In this document: in pieces, positions 62,474-64,000 of the stretch
Position numbering within the stretch: position 1 is the stretch's first letter
Layout of the letters: every line of letters starts with the position of its first letter
Assembly (NCBI RefSeq): GCF_049651205.1
Contig: NZ_JBASBR010000004.1
Coordinates: 62,001 to 126,000, forward strand
Reading direction: 5' to 3'
DNA from: Castellaniella sp049651205
GTDB lineage: Bacteria > Pseudomonadota > Gammaproteobacteria > Burkholderiales > Burkholderiaceae_B
Length of the DNA: 64,000 bases
Notes under the pieces: model-generated
Told to the model about the DNA's origin: nothing
The model's database searches: none
Seen by the model: only the letters and a program-made list of their open reading frames with translations
Position numbers and translations under genes: made by a program

Positions 62474-63376
62474 TCAGAGGCAACCTGCATCAATCAAGGC
62501 TTGGCGCACCACGGTGCGGAATGAATCAGACAAAGGCGTAAGCGGCAAGCGATACCCCAGCTGGATAAGACCCATCTCGGCCACCGCCCACTTGACGGGA
62601 ATCGGGTTGGCTTCGAGAAACAGCACACGCCCCAACGCAGCCAGCGCATTGTTAAGCCGGCGGGTTTCAGGGACATCACCGCGCAAGGCAGCTGCGCACA
62701 TTTGGTGCATCAGGGCCGGCGCCACGTTGGCCGTTACAGAGATATTACCGTGGCCGCCCAAAAGCATCAGTGCGGCAGCTGTGGGGTCGTCGCCACTGAT
62801 GACGTGAAAGCCTTCGGGGGCTTGCGCGATAAGCTGTGCACCCCGGGCAATATTGCCGGTGGCATCCTTGACACCAATGATGCCAGGCACCTGAGCCAGA
62901 CGCAGGATGGTTTCGTTGGACAAATCAGCCACCGTGCGGCCCGGCACGTTATACAAAATGCTGGGGAGCTCGACGGACTCGGCGATGGCGCGAAAATGCT
63001 GGTACAGGCCCTCTTGGGTGGGCTTGTTGTAATAAGGCACCACAGTAAGGCCGGCAGTGGCCCCCGCGGCATAGGCATGGCGCTGAAGTTCGATGGCCTC
63101 GGAGGTGGAGTTGCCCCCGGTGCCGGCAATCACGGGGATTCGGCCATCTGCGTGGCGCACGGCAAGCTCGATGAGCTCGGCTTGCTCTTGCACCGTGACT
63201 GTGGGGGATTCGCCCGACGTACCCACAACGCACAGGGCGTCGGTGCCCTGCGCCACATGCCAATCGATCAGTTTTCGAAAAGCTTCCAGGTCGAGTTGCC
63301 CATCTGGGTGCATGGGCGTGACCAGGGCAACCATGCTGCCCCGCAAGACTGGAAAGGATGAATCCGTACCGGCCAT
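62474..63376 (-). CDS. dapA: 4-hydroxy-tetrahydrodipicolinate synthase
   Basis: Condenses pyruvate and aspartate semialdehyde in lysine/diaminopimelate synthesis. The 300 residues have the Schiff-base Lys170 (GIIGVKDATGN), Tyr142 (ILYNVPGRT), the GTSGESPTV loop and YYNKPTQEG. GGAGG lies 11 bases before the ATG. Aspartate kinase for the same pathway is encoded at 40.7-41.9 kb. It is followed directly by bamC. Confidence 0.97.
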   Translation of the reverse strand: MAGTDSSFPVLRGSMVALVTPMHPDGQLDLEAFRKLIDWHVAQGTDALCVVGTSGESPTVTVQEQAELIELAVRHADGRIPVIAGTGGNSTSEAIELQRHAYAAGATAGLTVVPYYNKPTQEGLYQHFRAIAESVELPSILYNVPGRTVADLSNETILRLAQVPGIIGVKDATGNIARGAQLIAQAPEGFHVISGDDPTAAALMLLGGHGNISVTANVAPALMHQMCAAALRGDVPETRRLNNALAALGRVLFLEANPIPVKWAVAEMGLIQLGYRLPLTPLSDSFRTVVRQALIDAGCL

Positions 63377-63458
63377 GATGAAGAAAGCCTCCGAAAGACG
63401 CCCGGGAAAAGCCCTGGGCGATACAAAAAAACAAGTTTACCGGATTCAGGTCAGGGAA

Positions 63459-64000
63459 TTATAAAAATCCGTTTACAACCCACTCACCAAACCGCAGCAA
63501 AGGCATCATCAGCGGCCAAAGCCAGCCCAGCATCATCAGCACGATCAGGATGATCAGGCCATAGGGCTCGATCCGGCCATACTGCCAGGCCAACCGGGCA
63601 GGCAGCAGGCTAAAGACGATGCGCCCGCCATCCAGCGGGGGGAGCGGCAAAAGATTAAGCGCCATCAGTACCAGGTTGATCTGCACACCGGCATGCGCCA
63701 TCAATGTCCAGAAATCGCCCTGCCCCTGGGTAAACCCGGCCCACAACATGAACTGCCAGAACAATACCCAAAAGATGGCCTGAAAAAGATTGGATGCCGG
63801 GCCAGCCAGCGCCACCCAGAGCATGTCTCGCTTGGGCCTGCGCAGGCGACTCCAGTTGACCGGCACCGGCTTGGCCCAGCCAAACAAGAGGCCACCCCCC
63901 ATCAGGCGAGACACAAACAGCAATACCAATGGCACCACAATGGTGCCGATAAGATCGATGTGTTTCAGGGGATTGAGGGTAATGCGACCTGCCTGGTAAG
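63459..64000 (-). CDS. Site-2 protease (M50) family membrane protein, partial
   Basis: The gene runs off the right edge: the frame stays open to the last base, reading YQAGRITLNPLKHIDLIG before the first internal start codon, so the start and the expected HExxH zinc motif are outside. The visible 180 residues have membrane helices, FGWAKPVPVN, the NPDG-like LNLLPLPPLDGGRI and LAGPASNLFQA, all typical of small rhomboid-unrelated M50 peptidases (YwhC-like). It precedes dapA by about 80 bases. The substrate is unknown. Confidence 0.9.
   Translation of the reverse strand, partial: YQAGRITLNPLKHIDLIGTIVVPLVLLFVSRLMGGGLLFGWAKPVPVNWSRLRRPKRDMLWVALAGPASNLFQAIFWVLFWQFMLWAGFTQGQGDFWTLMAHAGVQINLVLMALNLLPLPPLDGGRIVFSLLPARLAWQYGRIEPYGLIILIVLMMLGWLWPLMMPLLRFGEWVVNGFL

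Overview
The window reads as a chromosomal segment of a betaproteobacterium, most likely Burkholderiales and probably Alcaligenaceae. The evidence is the GC-rich coding sequence, the dense housekeeping genes, and several gene blocks familiar from that group: fba-purC-purE-purK-tsaC; cysS / DNA glycosylase / accA / tilS / lysC / tRNA-Ser; TPR protein-PPIase-lpxH; and trmJ-cysE. The genus cannot be settled from the sequence alone. No insertion sequence, prophage, integron, CRISPR array or rRNA operon was seen. Two tRNA genes are present, Arg-CCU and Ser-GCU.

Layout, left to right. (1) 1-7.9 kb is acyl-CoA metabolism: the tail of an AMP-forming acyl-CoA ligase and an MmgE/PrpD-family protein on the plus strand converge on a minus-strand set prpE - UMF1-type transporter - acs, followed by tcdA. 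(2) 8.0-22.2 kb is a complete type II cellulose secretion locus. It reads as one minus-strand unit, bcsE-F-G-R-Q-A-B-Z-C, with overlaps at seven of its eight gene junctions. It contains the c-di-GMP sensing parts (PilZ in BcsA, an RxGD site in BcsE) and the phosphoethanolamine transferase BcsG. (3) 22.4-30.4 kb holds chaC, pdxH, a flavin reductase and purU on plus, and a MaoC-like protein plus the fba-purC-purE-purK-tsaC operon on minus. (4) 30.5-34.3 kb is molybdenum: mogA, divergent modE, and modABC with a textbook ModE operator in front of modA. (5) 34.3-44 kb holds xerD, ybaK, arsC, tRNA-Arg, a lipoprotein, a fused SpmA/SpmB-like membrane protein, a GhrA-type dehydrogenase, an Ap4A phosphorylase-like protein, tRNA-Ser, lysC, tilS and accA. 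(6) 44-54.9 kb holds a DNA glycosylase, cysS, a TPR protein, a cyclophilin with two plausible starts, lpxH, a TerC/CBS protein, suhB, trmJ, cysE, an MscS channel and an FMN-dependent alpha-hydroxy-acid dehydrogenase. (7) 55-57.4 kb is zinc: a Zur-box-like operator, a His-rich ZnuA-type binding protein and a COG0523 GTPase, without znuB or znuC beside them. (8) 57.5-64 kb holds mutS, a RoxA-like ribosomal oxygenase, bamC, dapA and the edge of a site-2 protease.

Almost all genes belong to known families, and no wholly new protein system is evident. The least explained signals are non-coding. One is a roughly 50-bp element present twice in the 300-base gap before mscS, carrying DnaA-box-like inverted repeats. 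Another is a perfect 13-bp-arm inverted repeat next to the Zur-like box. A third is a perfect 22-bp palindrome inside bcsA. The possible double translation start of the cyclophilin and the two-copy BamE-like motif in a small lipoprotein are the most interesting coding observations.
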